From NCBI RefSeq assembly GCF_000016165.1, contig NC_009253.1, positions 3,173,484 through 3,237,483 on the forward strand: a stretch of DNA of 64,000 nucleotides, written 5' to 3'. Positions 47,841 through 56,503 of this stretch are shown here, piece by piece. The notes beneath the pieces were generated by a model. The model was not told the origin of the DNA, made no database searches, and saw only the letters and a list, made by a program, of their open reading frames with translations. The position numbers and the translations under genes were made by a program. Each line of letters begins with the position of its first letter. The stretch's first letter is position 1. The DNA comes from Desulforamulus reducens MI-1. GTDB taxonomy: Bacteria > Bacillota > Desulfotomaculia > Desulfotomaculales > Desulfotomaculaceae.

Positions 47841-48734
47841 TTAGCCTCCGATCTTCACATTTAGTCCGTAACTTCTGAATTCCCCTGCTAAGAGCTGCAT
47901 GGCTTCGTCTGCTGGAGGTTGCGTTTGAGCCAACTGGTAGGGCAAATTCAATCTTTCATATTTGCCCATACCTGTGTTATGGTAAGGAAGTAATTGGACC
48001 TCCCAAATATTTTGTAAAGTACTAATAAAACTAGCCATTTGTTCAAGGTTTTCCCTATCATCGTTAATGCCCGGAATTATCGGGATACGGATGATAATAT
48101 GGGGATGTCGTTGGGAAAGCTTCTGTAAATTGTTTAATATCAGTCGGTTGGATACGCCGGTGAACAATTTGTGTTTCTCATCATCCATCAGTTTTATATC
48201 ATAAAGGAACAGATCCACCTTTTCAGAGATACTAAGCAGTGTCTCCTCTGCAGTGTAACCGGTGGTATCCACCGCCGTAGCAATTTCTCTATCCTGGCAG
48301 GCATCCAGCAAACTATGGAGAAAACTTGGTTGGACCAAGGGCTCGCCACCGGAGAAGGTTACACCACCGCCGGACTCCTCATAAAAAATGCGATCCCTTT
48401 CAATCTCCCTTACCACTTCCTCCACCGCAACCCTGCGCCCCACCATTTCCCGGGCCAGGGTTGGACAAACCGCCGCACATTGCCCACACCGCCGACACCT
48501 TTCCTTATGGATTCCCCCGGGTAGGATTGCCTGGTTGACACAAGTCTCCACACAGTCGCCACAGCCAATACAACGGTCCGGCCAGAACATTAATTGCGGC
48601 TCTGGGTCTTGACTCTCAGGATTGTGGCACCACAGGCATTTTAAGGGGCAGCCCTTAAAAAAGATAGTGGTCCGAATACCCGGGCCATCCCGAATGGAGT
48701 ATTTCATGATATCAAAGATGCTACCCGTGAGCAT
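47841..48734 (-). CDS. hypE: Glycyl radical enzyme activase (radical SAM)
   Basis: A 297-residue radical SAM protein that abstracts hydrogen from the glycine of its partner enzyme. The [4Fe-4S]-SAM motif CPLKCLWC (Cys29, 33, 36) is followed by two further cluster motifs, CIGCGDCVETC and CRRCGQCAAVCP, typical of activases for non-PFL glycyl radical enzymes. GAGGTGAT precedes the ATG. It forms an operon with the lyase downstream. The specific name follows the partner. Confidence 0.85.
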   Translation of the reverse strand: MLTGSIFDIMKYSIRDGPGIRTTIFFKGCPLKCLWCHNPESQDPEPQLMFWPDRCIGCGDCVETCVNQAILPGGIHKERCRRCGQCAAVCPTLAREMVGRRVAVEEVVREIERDRIFYEESGGGVTFSGGEPLVQPSFLHSLLDACQDREIATAVDTTGYTAEETLLSISEKVDLFLYDIKLMDDEKHKLFTGVSNRLILNNLQKLSQRHPHIIIRIPIIPGINDDRENLEQMASFISTLQNIWEVQLLPYHNTGMGKYERLNLPYQLAQTQPPADEAMQLLAGEFRSYGLNVKIGG

Positions 48735-48831
48735 GTCATCACCTCAATTGCTGCTGCTTTTTATTCATATTTATAAATGTTCTAAGGATTTCTTTACCCC
48801 TGGGGCAGATTCCTTTTGTCCCTTTGCCCTA

Positions 48832-48860
48832 AAATAAAAAATCCTGGCCGAGGCCAGGAT
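48832..48860 (-). terminator. Terminator of the CoA-disulfide reductase gene
   Basis: ATCCTGGCC and GGCCAGGAT arms run into TTTTTTATTTT on the minus strand, about 100 bases after the stop codon. Confidence 0.8.
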
Positions 48861-48960
48861 AGTGTATGACAAACTTGTAAGTGTGAAGGGTATTCATGTT
48901 AACACCGGCGAAACAACAACGATATCAAAAAGAGAGCATCTTTAGAAAGGGGAGGATCAA

Positions 48961-51414
48961 TTAAACAAACAGGTTCACGTCGGATTCTTCTGCCTCAGCT
49001 AAGTAAGAAGCAACCCCGCCGTATTCAATCCCGTCTATGAGTTCCTCCGCCTTAATTCCCATGACATCCATGGACATGGTACAGGCCACCAGCCTAACTC
49101 CACTTTTTTGGGCCTGCTGGATTAACTCCTCCAGGGAGGCAATATTTTTCTTCTTCATTATATTGCGAATCATGGTGGGTCCCATGCCGGCCATATTCAT
49201 TTTGGAAAGTCCCAGTCTCTTGCTGCCCCTGGGCATCATCCAGCCAAACATTCTTTCCATAAAGTTTTTGTTAACCCCAGTGACCACATCTTTTCTAAGG
49301 ATGTTAAGTCCCCAGAAGGTAAAGAACATGGTAACTTTTCTTCCCATGGAGGCACCACCATTGGCAATGATAAAGGAGGCGATGGCTTTATCCAAATCAC
49401 TGCTGAAGACAATTAGTGATTTGCCATGGGGTATATCCAGCGGTTTCTGATCATTGCCGCAAGCTTGTGGCTGCGTACTCCCTTTCTTCAGCATCACGCG
49501 ATACCCTTTGTCGGTTGTTTCTGTCTGCAGCAAGGTGTTGCCGGTTCTGGCACTCCAGGCTTTAACATCCCTGGGAAAGGAGGGGTCCGTGGCCTGAACC
49601 TCAAGAATTTCTCCCTCTTGAATTTTTTCCATTTCTTGGTAGACTCTCATAATGGGTCCCGGGCATTGCAGACCACAGGCGTCCACTCGAATGGTCTTTC
49701 CCTGCATCTCTGCCGGGGCGGGTATTTGTTCAAACTTGGTCATTTGCTCATCCAAATCAATACCCTCCGCATATTTGTATTCTTCAGCCAGATATATCTC
49801 ATAACCACCACTAAGGTTATAAACGTCGTAGCCTCGCTGGGCTAAAATTCGGTAGGCTATATATCCCCTGAGACCTACTTTGCAGTAAATAATAATTTTC
49901 TTATCCTTAGGTATCTCATCCAGTCTTTGTCGAATATTATCAACGGGCAGGTGAATAGAACCCTCAAAGGAACCGTTCTCATACTCTTCCTTCGTTCGAA
50001 CATCAAGAATAACATACTCAGCCCGGTTCAGGCTCTGCAAATCCTCCCAATGAAGTATTTTAACATCGCCCTTCAGAATATTTGCTGCTGTGAAGCCTGC
50101 CATATTAACCGGGTCCTTGGCCGATGAATAGGGGGGAGCATAGGCCAGTTCCAGTTCCTCCAGGTCATAAACCGTTAGCCCATGCTTGATAGCTGTGGCC
50201 AGTACATCAATCCTCTTATCCACACCTTCCCGGCCCACAATCTGAGCACCAAGAATTTTCCCATCCTCCGGTGAAAAGAGAAGTTTAATGGTAAGTATAA
50301 AGGCTCCGGGGTAATAGCCCGCATGGGAACCTGAGTGGGTAAAGGATTTCAGATAAGGAATACCTGCTCGCCTTAGTATCTTTTCATTATTACCGGCTGC
50401 CGCCGCAGTGACATGAAATACCTTGATGATGGAAGTCCCTAAGGAACCTAAATATTGATCAGTGCCACCACAAATATTGTTGGCAACAATCCGCCCTTGT
50501 TTATTGGCCGGCCCTGCCAAAGGTATAATGGCATATTCACCGCTGATACGATCCTTCACTTCGATGGCATCTCCCACCGCATAGATGGCCGGGTCCGAAG
50601 TTCTCAGGTGCTCATCCACCCGGATGCCGCCTCTTTCACCAATTTCCAGGCCGGCTTCCTTAGCCAGTTTTGTCTCCGGTCGAACGCCTGCGGCCATGAT
50701 AACCATGTCCACCTGTTCTTGCTTGCCGCTGCCTAGAATAATCTCAATTTCCCGCTCTCCTTGAAACCTTTGAACAGCATCCTGAAGGACTAGGCGGATA
50801 CCATTGTCCATTAGTTCCTTTTCAACAATCCTTGCCATCTCTACATCCAGCGGACCCATAACTTGCTCCGCTGCTTCAATAAGCACCACATCAAGACCGG
50901 CATGTTTAAGATTCTCTGCCATTTCAATGCCAACATACCCCCCACCGACCACGGCGGCACGTTTAGGCTTTTTTTCCTCAAGCAGACTTTTAATTCTATC
51001 AACATCAGCCATATTCCTGAGGGTATAAATGCCCTCCCGTTGAATCCCTGGGATAGGTGGTAAAATGGGATCTGCCCCGGGAGAAAGCACCAAATAATCA
51101 TAGCTCTCCCGGTAGGTTTTACCCTGGGATAATACTTCAACTTCTTTGGTTTCACGAAGGATCTTAGTCACTTCACTCTTTATACGAATATCAACATTAA
51201 ATCGTTCCTGCATCCCCTGGACAGTCTGAACCAACAGATTTTCCCGTTCCTTAATGACGCCACCTAGATAATAGGGGAGTCCACAGTTAGCAAAGGAGAT
51301 GTATTCTCCCCGTTCAAATAAAATAATCTCAGCATCTTCATCCAATCTTCTTAGTCTGGCTGCCGCACTGGCCCCACCGGCAACCCCGCCTACGATTAAC
51401 ACTTTTTTTGTCAT
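48961..51414 (-). CDS. CoA-disulfide/persulfide reductase fused to rhodanese, TusA and DsrE domains
   Basis: An 817-residue four-part protein. Residues 1-445 are an FAD-dependent reductase of the CoA-disulfide type (GGVAGGASAA; active Cys44 in SFANCGLPYY). Residues of about 460-555 are a rhodanese with the active cysteine in IIYCKVGLRGY. Residues of about 575-650 are a TusA domain with CGLQCPGP. The rest is a DsrE-like domain. It should cleave per- or polysulfide sulphur with NAD(P)H and pass it on. The ATG at 51414 follows GGAGTTGAGAAG; the frame upstream to 51507 is not used. Confidence 0.9.
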   Translation of the reverse strand: MTKKVLIVGGVAGGASAAARLRRLDEDAEIILFERGEYISFANCGLPYYLGGVIKERENLLVQTVQGMQERFNVDIRIKSEVTKILRETKEVEVLSQGKTYRESYDYLVLSPGADPILPPIPGIQREGIYTLRNMADVDRIKSLLEEKKPKRAAVVGGGYVGIEMAENLKHAGLDVVLIEAAEQVMGPLDVEMARIVEKELMDNGIRLVLQDAVQRFQGEREIEIILGSGKQEQVDMVIMAAGVRPETKLAKEAGLEIGERGGIRVDEHLRTSDPAIYAVGDAIEVKDRISGEYAIIPLAGPANKQGRIVANNICGGTDQYLGSLGTSIIKVFHVTAAAAGNNEKILRRAGIPYLKSFTHSGSHAGYYPGAFILTIKLLFSPEDGKILGAQIVGREGVDKRIDVLATAIKHGLTVYDLEELELAYAPPYSSAKDPVNMAGFTAANILKGDVKILHWEDLQSLNRAEYVILDVRTKEEYENGSFEGSIHLPVDNIRQRLDEIPKDKKIIIYCKVGLRGYIAYRILAQRGYDVYNLSGGYEIYLAEEYKYAEGIDLDEQMTKFEQIPAPAEMQGKTIRVDACGLQCPGPIMRVYQEMEKIQEGEILEVQATDPSFPRDVKAWSARTGNTLLQTETTDKGYRVMLKKGSTQPQACGNDQKPLDIPHGKSLIVFSSDLDKAIASFIIANGGASMGRKVTMFFTFWGLNILRKDVVTGVNKNFMERMFGWMMPRGSKRLGLSKMNMAGMGPTMIRNIMKKKNIASLEELIQQAQKSGVRLVACTMSMDVMGIKAEELIDGIEYGGVASYLAEAEESDVNLFV

Positions 51415-51600
51415 CTTCTCAACTCCAAATATTAATATGCTTAGTATTAGATAACTTTTATTAATCGGTACAATTTTATTCAGTTCCAAAATGCTTTGGC
51501 AGTACAAAGATACCCCTACTGCTATTCTAAAAACAGTAGATCGCTTTATGATCTGCGTCTTAATATACCGGCCATCTAATTTCCTTCCTTAGCCCCCCAC

Positions 51601-51616
51601 ATACCCCTAGGGGTAT
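51601..51616 (-). promoter_or_regulatory. CsoR/CstR-type operator O1 at the persulfide reductase promoter
   Basis: ATACCCCTAGGGGTAT is a perfect palindrome of the G-C-rich type bound by CsoR/CstR proteins. It lies just downstream of a minus-strand promoter candidate (TTGACT at 51658, TATCTT at 51635, 17-base spacer). Confidence 0.8.
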
Positions 51617-51677
51617 AGGTATTATAATAAAGATAGCACTCCCATACCAGTTAGTCAATGGGTACTTGGGGAAATAA

Positions 51678-51723
51678 TTGACATGAGTTCATGGAGACTA
51701 TACACTGATACCATAGGGGGTAT
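51678..51723 (+). promoter_or_regulatory. Promoter and operator O2 of the CsoR/CstR-family gene
   Basis: TTGACA at 51678 and TACACT at 51701 are 17 bases apart. ATACCATAGGGGGTAT at 51708-51723 is an imperfect version of O1 lying at the expected start of transcription. Confidence 0.8.
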
Positions 51724-51747
51724 AGTAGTTTAAATGGAGGTCTCATA

Positions 51748-52026
51748 ATGCCAACCAATGTTAATGTTGAGCTACAGCAAGAGTTAATGACTCGATTAAA
51801 GAAAATTGAGGGACAAGTTCGAGGGATTCACAAAATGATTGCAGATAACCGCAGTTGCAGTGACTTGGTGACACAACTTTCGGCCGTTAAGGCAGCTGTC
51901 AATCGAGTGGCCTTCTCTGTATTGGCCTGTCATCTTGCCCACTCAATCCAAGAGAATATGGAGCAAGGCAAAGAAATCAACGACTCTTTGGAGGATTTTA
52001 TGAAGGTGTTTAAAAAATTCTCTTAG
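51748..52026 (+). CDS. CsoR/CstR-family (DUF156) repressor, probably persulfide-responsive
   Basis: A 92-residue all-helical repressor with the family core RLKKIEGQVRGIHKMI. The copper CsoR ligands are Cys-His-Cys; here Cys37 and His62 are kept, the third is Ser66, and an extra Cys61 precedes His62. Canonical CstR has a different Cys spacing. It therefore fits neither class exactly. Because it is divergent from a rhodanese/TusA/persulfide reductase and two matching operators lie between them, reactive sulphur is a more likely signal than copper. Confidence 0.88.
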   Translation: MPTNVNVELQQELMTRLKKIEGQVRGIHKMIADNRSCSDLVTQLSAVKAAVNRVAFSVLACHLAHSIQENMEQGKEINDSLEDFMKVFKKFS

Positions 52027-52052
52027 ATGCTGTTGATTAATTGACTACTCAA

Positions 52053-52095
52053 AAGCAAAAACCGTACTTACATATTGCAAGTACGGTTTTTGCTT
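52053..52095. terminator. Bidirectional terminator
   Basis: AAGCAAAAACCGTACTT and its perfect complement with a nine-base loop serve both convergent genes; the right end overlaps the stop codon of the minus-strand gene. Confidence 0.85.
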
Positions 52096-53329
52096 ATTTA
52101 TTTGATAAGTATTCATCAATTGCCTGCGCCACATTTTTAGAAACCCTAGCAGCCTCAACCACGGTCCTGGCTCCGGTAACCACATCACCGGAGGCAAAAA
52201 CCCCTTCCCGGGTTGTTCTACCATATTCATCGGTGATAATCAAACCTTTGCCGTTTACATCAATGGCCTTGGTATTACCCACGATAATATCTCGGGGTAG
52301 CTGGCTGACCGCAACAATCACCGAGTCTGCCTTTAAGAATCCTTCTTGCTCGGCAGTCACCTGTTCTGGCCCTTGCTCGGTCTCCACCTCCACCCTTTTG
52401 GTTTCCAGGTAACGAACACCTTGGTGGGTAAACTCCAGGGGAGTCTTATAAAACTCGAAATGGACACCATCGATTTCAGCAAATTGAATTTCATTTTGTC
52501 GGGCAGTCATGTCCTCTCTACCTTGGCGGTAAAGAATATAGACCTCCCTTGCTCCATTCCGTATGGCTGTTCTAGCCGCATCCATGGCCACGTTACCGGC
52601 CCCTATTACACAAACCCGCTCACCCAATTGGTAAACTGCCGGGTTTTTCAAATAATCAATGGCAAAATGAACGTGCCCCAGGCTTTCTCCCTTAATTCTT
52701 AACCGATTGGGTCTCCATACCCCTGTTCCAATGAATAAAGCCTCATAGCCATCCTGGAACAGATCATCAATAGAAATAATTTTTCCGATCATGGTGTTTG
52801 GTCTTATTTTCACACCCATTTCAAAAAGACGTTGCTGCATCTTGTCCATGATGGTTTTAGGAAGTCTGAACTCGGGAATACCGTATCGCAATACCCCACC
52901 AATTTTATCGTGGGCTTCAAATATGGTGATACGGTAACCCTTCAGGGCCAGTAAGAAGGCAATGGTAATCCCCGCTGGCCCGGAGCCAATAATACCCACT
53001 TGACGGCCCTTTGGTTCGGCGGGCCTAAGATTCATTGAATTTAGATAGTAATTAGAAATATAATGTTCGATGGAGCTAATTTGCACCGGTTCCCCTTTGT
53101 TACCAAGTATGCAGTTTCCTTCACATTGGCTTTCGTGGGGACAAACCAGGGAGCATACCACAGAAAGAGGATTGTTTTTAAACAACATATCCCCTGCATC
53201 CTTAATGCTGCCATTCAAAAACATCTGAATCATTTGCGGAATGGGGGTCTTAATAGGACAGTGCTCCCTACAACGGGGTTTCTTGCATTGGAGGCATCTT
53301 TTTGCAGATTCAATAATATGTGTGTCCAT
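52094..53329 (-). CDS. GltD/SudA-like NAD(P)-linked Fe-S oxidoreductase
   Basis: A 411-residue flavoprotein. The N-terminus binds [4Fe-4S] clusters through CLQCKKPRCREHCP and CSLVCPHESQCEGNC. An FAD site (GIIGSGPAGITIAFLLALKG) and an NAD(P) site (VIGAGNVAMDAAR) follow, then the GDVVTGARTVVEAA end motif. It is related to the glutamate synthase small subunit, sulfide dehydrogenase SudA and NfnB. No large subunit is adjacent, so it is not clearly part of glutamate synthase. AGGAGG precedes the ATG. Confidence 0.85.
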   Translation of the reverse strand: MDTHIIESAKRCLQCKKPRCREHCPIKTPIPQMIQMFLNGSIKDAGDMLFKNNPLSVVCSLVCPHESQCEGNCILGNKGEPVQISSIEHYISNYYLNSMNLRPAEPKGRQVGIIGSGPAGITIAFLLALKGYRITIFEAHDKIGGVLRYGIPEFRLPKTIMDKMQQRLFEMGVKIRPNTMIGKIISIDDLFQDGYEALFIGTGVWRPNRLRIKGESLGHVHFAIDYLKNPAVYQLGERVCVIGAGNVAMDAARTAIRNGAREVYILYRQGREDMTARQNEIQFAEIDGVHFEFYKTPLEFTHQGVRYLETKRVEVETEQGPEQVTAEQEGFLKADSVIVAVSQLPRDIIVGNTKAIDVNGKGLIITDEYGRTTREGVFASGDVVTGARTVVEAARVSKNVAQAIDEYLSNK

Positions 53330-53521
53330 GGTATCCTCCTATAAGAAAGTATTTTTTCTAACTAAAGAATGAATTCTTGCTTTTCTAAACTACACCTAAA
53401 TATAGTACGACACAACCTGTTTTTTCGTCAACAACGTCATTTACTTGACACTGGGTAGACAATATTTTTTTAGAAAAAAAATGTTGCTACTTAGTAAATC
53501 AAGCAATAGCATTAATATATC

Positions 53522-54691
53522 CTATTCTCGAATGGTTAAGGGGTAACGTATGGTAAAGGTCGTACCCCTTCCTTCTTTAACTGTAAAGGAGATACTGCCC
53601 TTCAAATAACGTTCTGTGAGAAGTTTCATACTGTAAGTCCCCAATCCCCTGCTGCCACCCTTGGTAGAAAAAGATCTTTTAAAGACCTGCAGTTGAACAT
53701 CTCTGGGCATTTCTCTTGGGTTGTTAACCCAAAAATAAATTTCAGCACCAATTTGTTTAACACCCAGGGATACAACATCCCCTGGCTGGGAGGCTTCCAA
53801 AGCGTTCTTTACCATATTGCCCAGCACCCTCTTTAAAAGAATCGGGTCACTAACAATGGTAGCCTCTTCTAGGGTTTCTACTACCTCCAGGGTGATTCCC
53901 TGGGCCACTGGGTGGTTAACATAATGATCCATCATACTGTTCAAAAGTTCCACTGGATCAAAGGGTTCGGGACTTACCTTTAATTCATTATTTTCTGCAC
54001 TGAGCAAGTCCCGCTGGTCAAGAATCTCTTCAATTAAAGAACCAGCCACTTCCTCCAAATCCTTCATCAGTTCCTGTTTTTGGGCCGATTCTTTGACGGT
54101 TCCCAGCAACTCAACAATGCCACGGAGACTGCCTGCGGTATTCAGAATATCGTGGAAAAAAATTCGTTCTAAGAATTTCCTTCTTTTTTCATGACTAATA
54201 TCTGTTACAAATACGAGGGTAAAACACTGTCCTTCCAGAGTAAGGGGCTTGGCCGTAAAAAGCAGATCCAGCGAAATAAACTGCCCCTGTTGTTTGACAG
54301 TGGCCCTACATTCTCGGGAGGCCCTTTCGCCAGACAGCCCTGCCAAAATGGCCAAAGCAGCACCACAGGACATGCAATGCTCGCTGGTACCACAGCCGGC
54401 TTCATTTTCCCAGGCATGTACACAATTTAATACTTCTCCCGGTCTGGCTCCCAAAACACTGCTGGAATCTTCCAAGTTTAACAAATCCACTAAGGCTTTA
54501 TTACAATAGACAACCTGCCTGTGCTGGTTAAGAATTAAGATAACATTGGGAAATGCATCAAATACAGAATGAACCTCCTGAATCTTTTTTACTACACAGG
54601 ACTGCTCCAATATCTTATTGAGGGGTAACCGGGCAGCCGGGGCAAAATGGCTAAAGTGGTTTTCAAACAGTAGCTCACTCAACTCTTCCAT
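53522..54691 (-). CDS. Cytoplasmic PAS sensor histidine kinase with a cysteine cluster
   Basis: A 389-residue kinase with no membrane segment. A PAS domain (residues of about 40-165) contains five cysteines, with the close group GCGTSEHCMSCGAA. A weak dimerisation helix with FFHDILNTAG carries the phospho-acceptor histidine, and the HATPase has NMVKNALEAS and GSRGLGTYSMKLL motifs (GLGT). No response regulator is adjacent. The cysteines could hold an Fe-S cluster, haem or metal, so a redox or gas signal is possible. Confidence 0.85.
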   Translation of the reverse strand: MEELSELLFENHFSHFAPAARLPLNKILEQSCVVKKIQEVHSVFDAFPNVILILNQHRQVVYCNKALVDLLNLEDSSSVLGARPGEVLNCVHAWENEAGCGTSEHCMSCGAALAILAGLSGERASRECRATVKQQGQFISLDLLFTAKPLTLEGQCFTLVFVTDISHEKRRKFLERIFFHDILNTAGSLRGIVELLGTVKESAQKQELMKDLEEVAGSLIEEILDQRDLLSAENNELKVSPEPFDPVELLNSMMDHYVNHPVAQGITLEVVETLEEATIVSDPILLKRVLGNMVKNALEASQPGDVVSLGVKQIGAEIYFWVNNPREMPRDVQLQVFKRSFSTKGGSRGLGTYSMKLLTERYLKGSISFTVKEGRGTTFTIRYPLTIRE

Positions 54692-54841
54692 CCCCCTTAA
54701 ATACTTTAAGAAGTTAATTTATCATACATAAAGGATTGTTTTTTTCGTCAGGTAACTTAAGAATCTCGTTCTTTTTCCCCATAATCTTCTAAGTTTTTTT
54801 ATCACCGAAAAGGTTCACAATACCTACAGGAGGTGGTTGTT

Positions 54842-54970
54842 GTGGTTAAAGAAAATAATCGGCTATCCGGTACAAAGATGCTATTGTTGGGTTCACTCTA
54901 TGTTGCCGCTCCCTTAGTCGGCTTTCTTATGGGAAGAAAAGATTCCGAAGAAAGAAAAGAACGATACTAA
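54842..54970 (+). CDS. 42-residue single-span membrane protein
   Basis: GTG at 54842 lies 5 bases after GGAGGTGG. The product begins MVKENNRLSGTKMLLL, has one membrane helix (MLLLGSLYVAAPLVGFLMG) and ends in the charged tail RKDSEERKERY. It is divergent from the PAS kinase and convergent with a GntR gene. The family is unknown to me. Confidence 0.65.
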   Translation: MVKENNRLSGTKMLLLGSLYVAAPLVGFLMGRKDSEERKERY

Positions 54971-55012
54971 CGGTCCATCGCACATGCCGCTCCTTGTTTG
55001 AGGAGTGGTATG

Positions 55013-55717
55013 TTATTTATTGTTATTCGGAAGCCCTTGAGCCATCTCATTGAAATATGCTCGCCTAGAATTATCAATGTGTTCCCTGGCCAACCGTTCC
55101 GCCAGTGAACCATCGCCCAGTTTAATGGCTTCAACCAACTGCCTGTGCTCCCGATTGGCTTCCTCAATTCTCCCCGGCAGCCCATAACCTACCTTAGCAT
55201 AGCGGTTAATATGCTCCACCAGAGTTGTGATCATGGCATAGAGCCTTTGACTGTCCGCCGCCCGGTAAAGCAAATCATTAAATTCTTCATGGGCTTTTTC
55301 TAAACTTTCTAAATCGTCTCCGGTAACAAAGCCATCAAGCTGCTCCAAGGCATTGATTAACTGCTCTAGTTGACCAGGCTTTATCTTTTCCGCTGCCATT
55401 CGGGCAGCTAACCCTTCCAGTACAGCCCTTATCCTGTAAATCTCCAAAACTTCCATATCTGAAACCTGGGCTACCACCACACCGACCCGAGGCAAATGGG
55501 CCACTAACCCTTCCAGTTCGAGCATGCGAAGGGCTTCCCGGACCGGCGTCCGACTAACCCCCAGCAGGTTGGCCAGTTTCCTTTCGACAAGACGTTCCCC
55601 GGGCTTTATGTGACCATCCAAGATTGCTTGACGCAATTGTTGGTATACCTTATCTCTAATCTGTGGGTGGGGTACAGCCTCTATCGGTGCCAGCCCAAAC
55701 TCTGAATTCACCCTCAT
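55013..55717 (-). CDS. GntR/FadR-family transcriptional regulator
   Basis: A 234-residue regulator. Residues 20-85 form the winged helix (QLRQAILDGHIKPGERLVE, then LLGVSRTPVREALRMLELEG). Residues 95-220 are an FCD all-helical effector domain, which commonly binds a metal and a small carboxylate. ATG follows AAGGGGGA. It stands alone, so the target is not evident; a carboxylate pathway gene is usual. Confidence 0.9.
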   Translation of the reverse strand: MRVNSEFGLAPIEAVPHPQIRDKVYQQLRQAILDGHIKPGERLVERKLANLLGVSRTPVREALRMLELEGLVAHLPRVGVVVAQVSDMEVLEIYRIRAVLEGLAARMAAEKIKPGQLEQLINALEQLDGFVTGDDLESLEKAHEEFNDLLYRAADSQRLYAMITTLVEHINRYAKVGYGLPGRIEEANREHRQLVEAIKLGDGSLAERLAREHIDNSRRAYFNEMAQGLPNNNK

Positions 55718-56009
55718 TCCCCCTTGATATTAACTATTCATCTAACCAACACAAAGCTGGTTCCTTTTTAAAGGTCTTAAGAATCTGTAGCACCATAGGG
55801 TTCATAACTACACCTGCCATATATTTTTCTATAAGAATAAAAATTCGTGTTGATTTTTTTATTTCCTTCAGGATTTTTCTTTATGAAGTCTGCCTAAACA
55901 TAATAAAAAATTCTATAACCCTTTTCTAGATTATTGATATAATAGGCTAAGAAACCTAAAAAGGAGAGAACTGGCTTTCTCCACCCCAAGGGAGTTAACC
56001 AGGCCATTT

Positions 56010-56435
56010 ATGAAATTATGTCCCTATGCAGCTCGCCTATATGGCTGTAATGCATTGAAAAGTGCAGGGTACGCTTCCGATACCATAACAGTATCAGAGT
56101 CCTGGCGAGACCAATATTGTACTTCAGGAAAGTATCAACAATGTCCAAACCTCAAATCGGCCCATCAAATGAAGGGACAGCGTGGTCACGGTAAAGGTGG
56201 TTACCTACCTAACCAACCAAAGGAAATTCCATCCACTGGCTATAATCGGCCTGCCAGCAAGGGGTATGCTACCAATCAGAAGGCCTCTGTGAAAAGCCCC
56301 AAAAAGAAGCAGGAGTTTAACCCCGTTCATGCCCACGGCGGAGTCACCCCTCATTTTTGTGAAAAGCCCTGGCGTTCCCCCGATTTGCGCTTTCGGGTTA
56401 TCCGTTCTTTATTTTACATAAAACCCTGGAAATAA
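56010..56435 (+). CDS. Unrecognised basic Cys-containing protein
   Basis: A 141-residue basic protein. The first 50 residues hold four cysteines (KLCPYAARLYGCNAL, DQYCTSGKYQQC) that could bind zinc or a cluster. The middle is Gly/Pro/Lys/Gln-rich and probably unfolded, and the end has another cysteine in PHFCEKPWRSPDLRF. ATG at 56010 has AAGGGAG at moderate distance. I do not recognise it. The 292-base gap before it (55718-56009) shows no other gene. Confidence 0.55.
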   Translation: MKLCPYAARLYGCNALKSAGYASDTITVSESWRDQYCTSGKYQQCPNLKSAHQMKGQRGHGKGGYLPNQPKEIPSTGYNRPASKGYATNQKASVKSPKKKQEFNPVHAHGGVTPHFCEKPWRSPDLRFRVIRSLFYIKPWK

Positions 56436-56438
56436 TTA

Positions 56439-56471
56439 AACCCCCTAAACTCCTTTGAGAATCAGGGGGTT
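56439..56471 (+). terminator. Hairpin before the MacB-type operon
   Basis: AACCCCCT and AGGGGGTT arms with a long loop and no T-run; weak terminator or processing site. Confidence 0.4.
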
Positions 56472-56503
56472 GCAGTGCTAATTTAAAAGGTGGTTTAGGT
56501 GCA

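Noticed and set aside
51415-51507. N-terminal extension of the CoA-disulfide reductase fusion
   Set aside because: The FAD-binding start MTKKVLIVGG at 51414 is the normal N-terminus of the family and has a ribosome site; the extension runs into the divergent promoter region.
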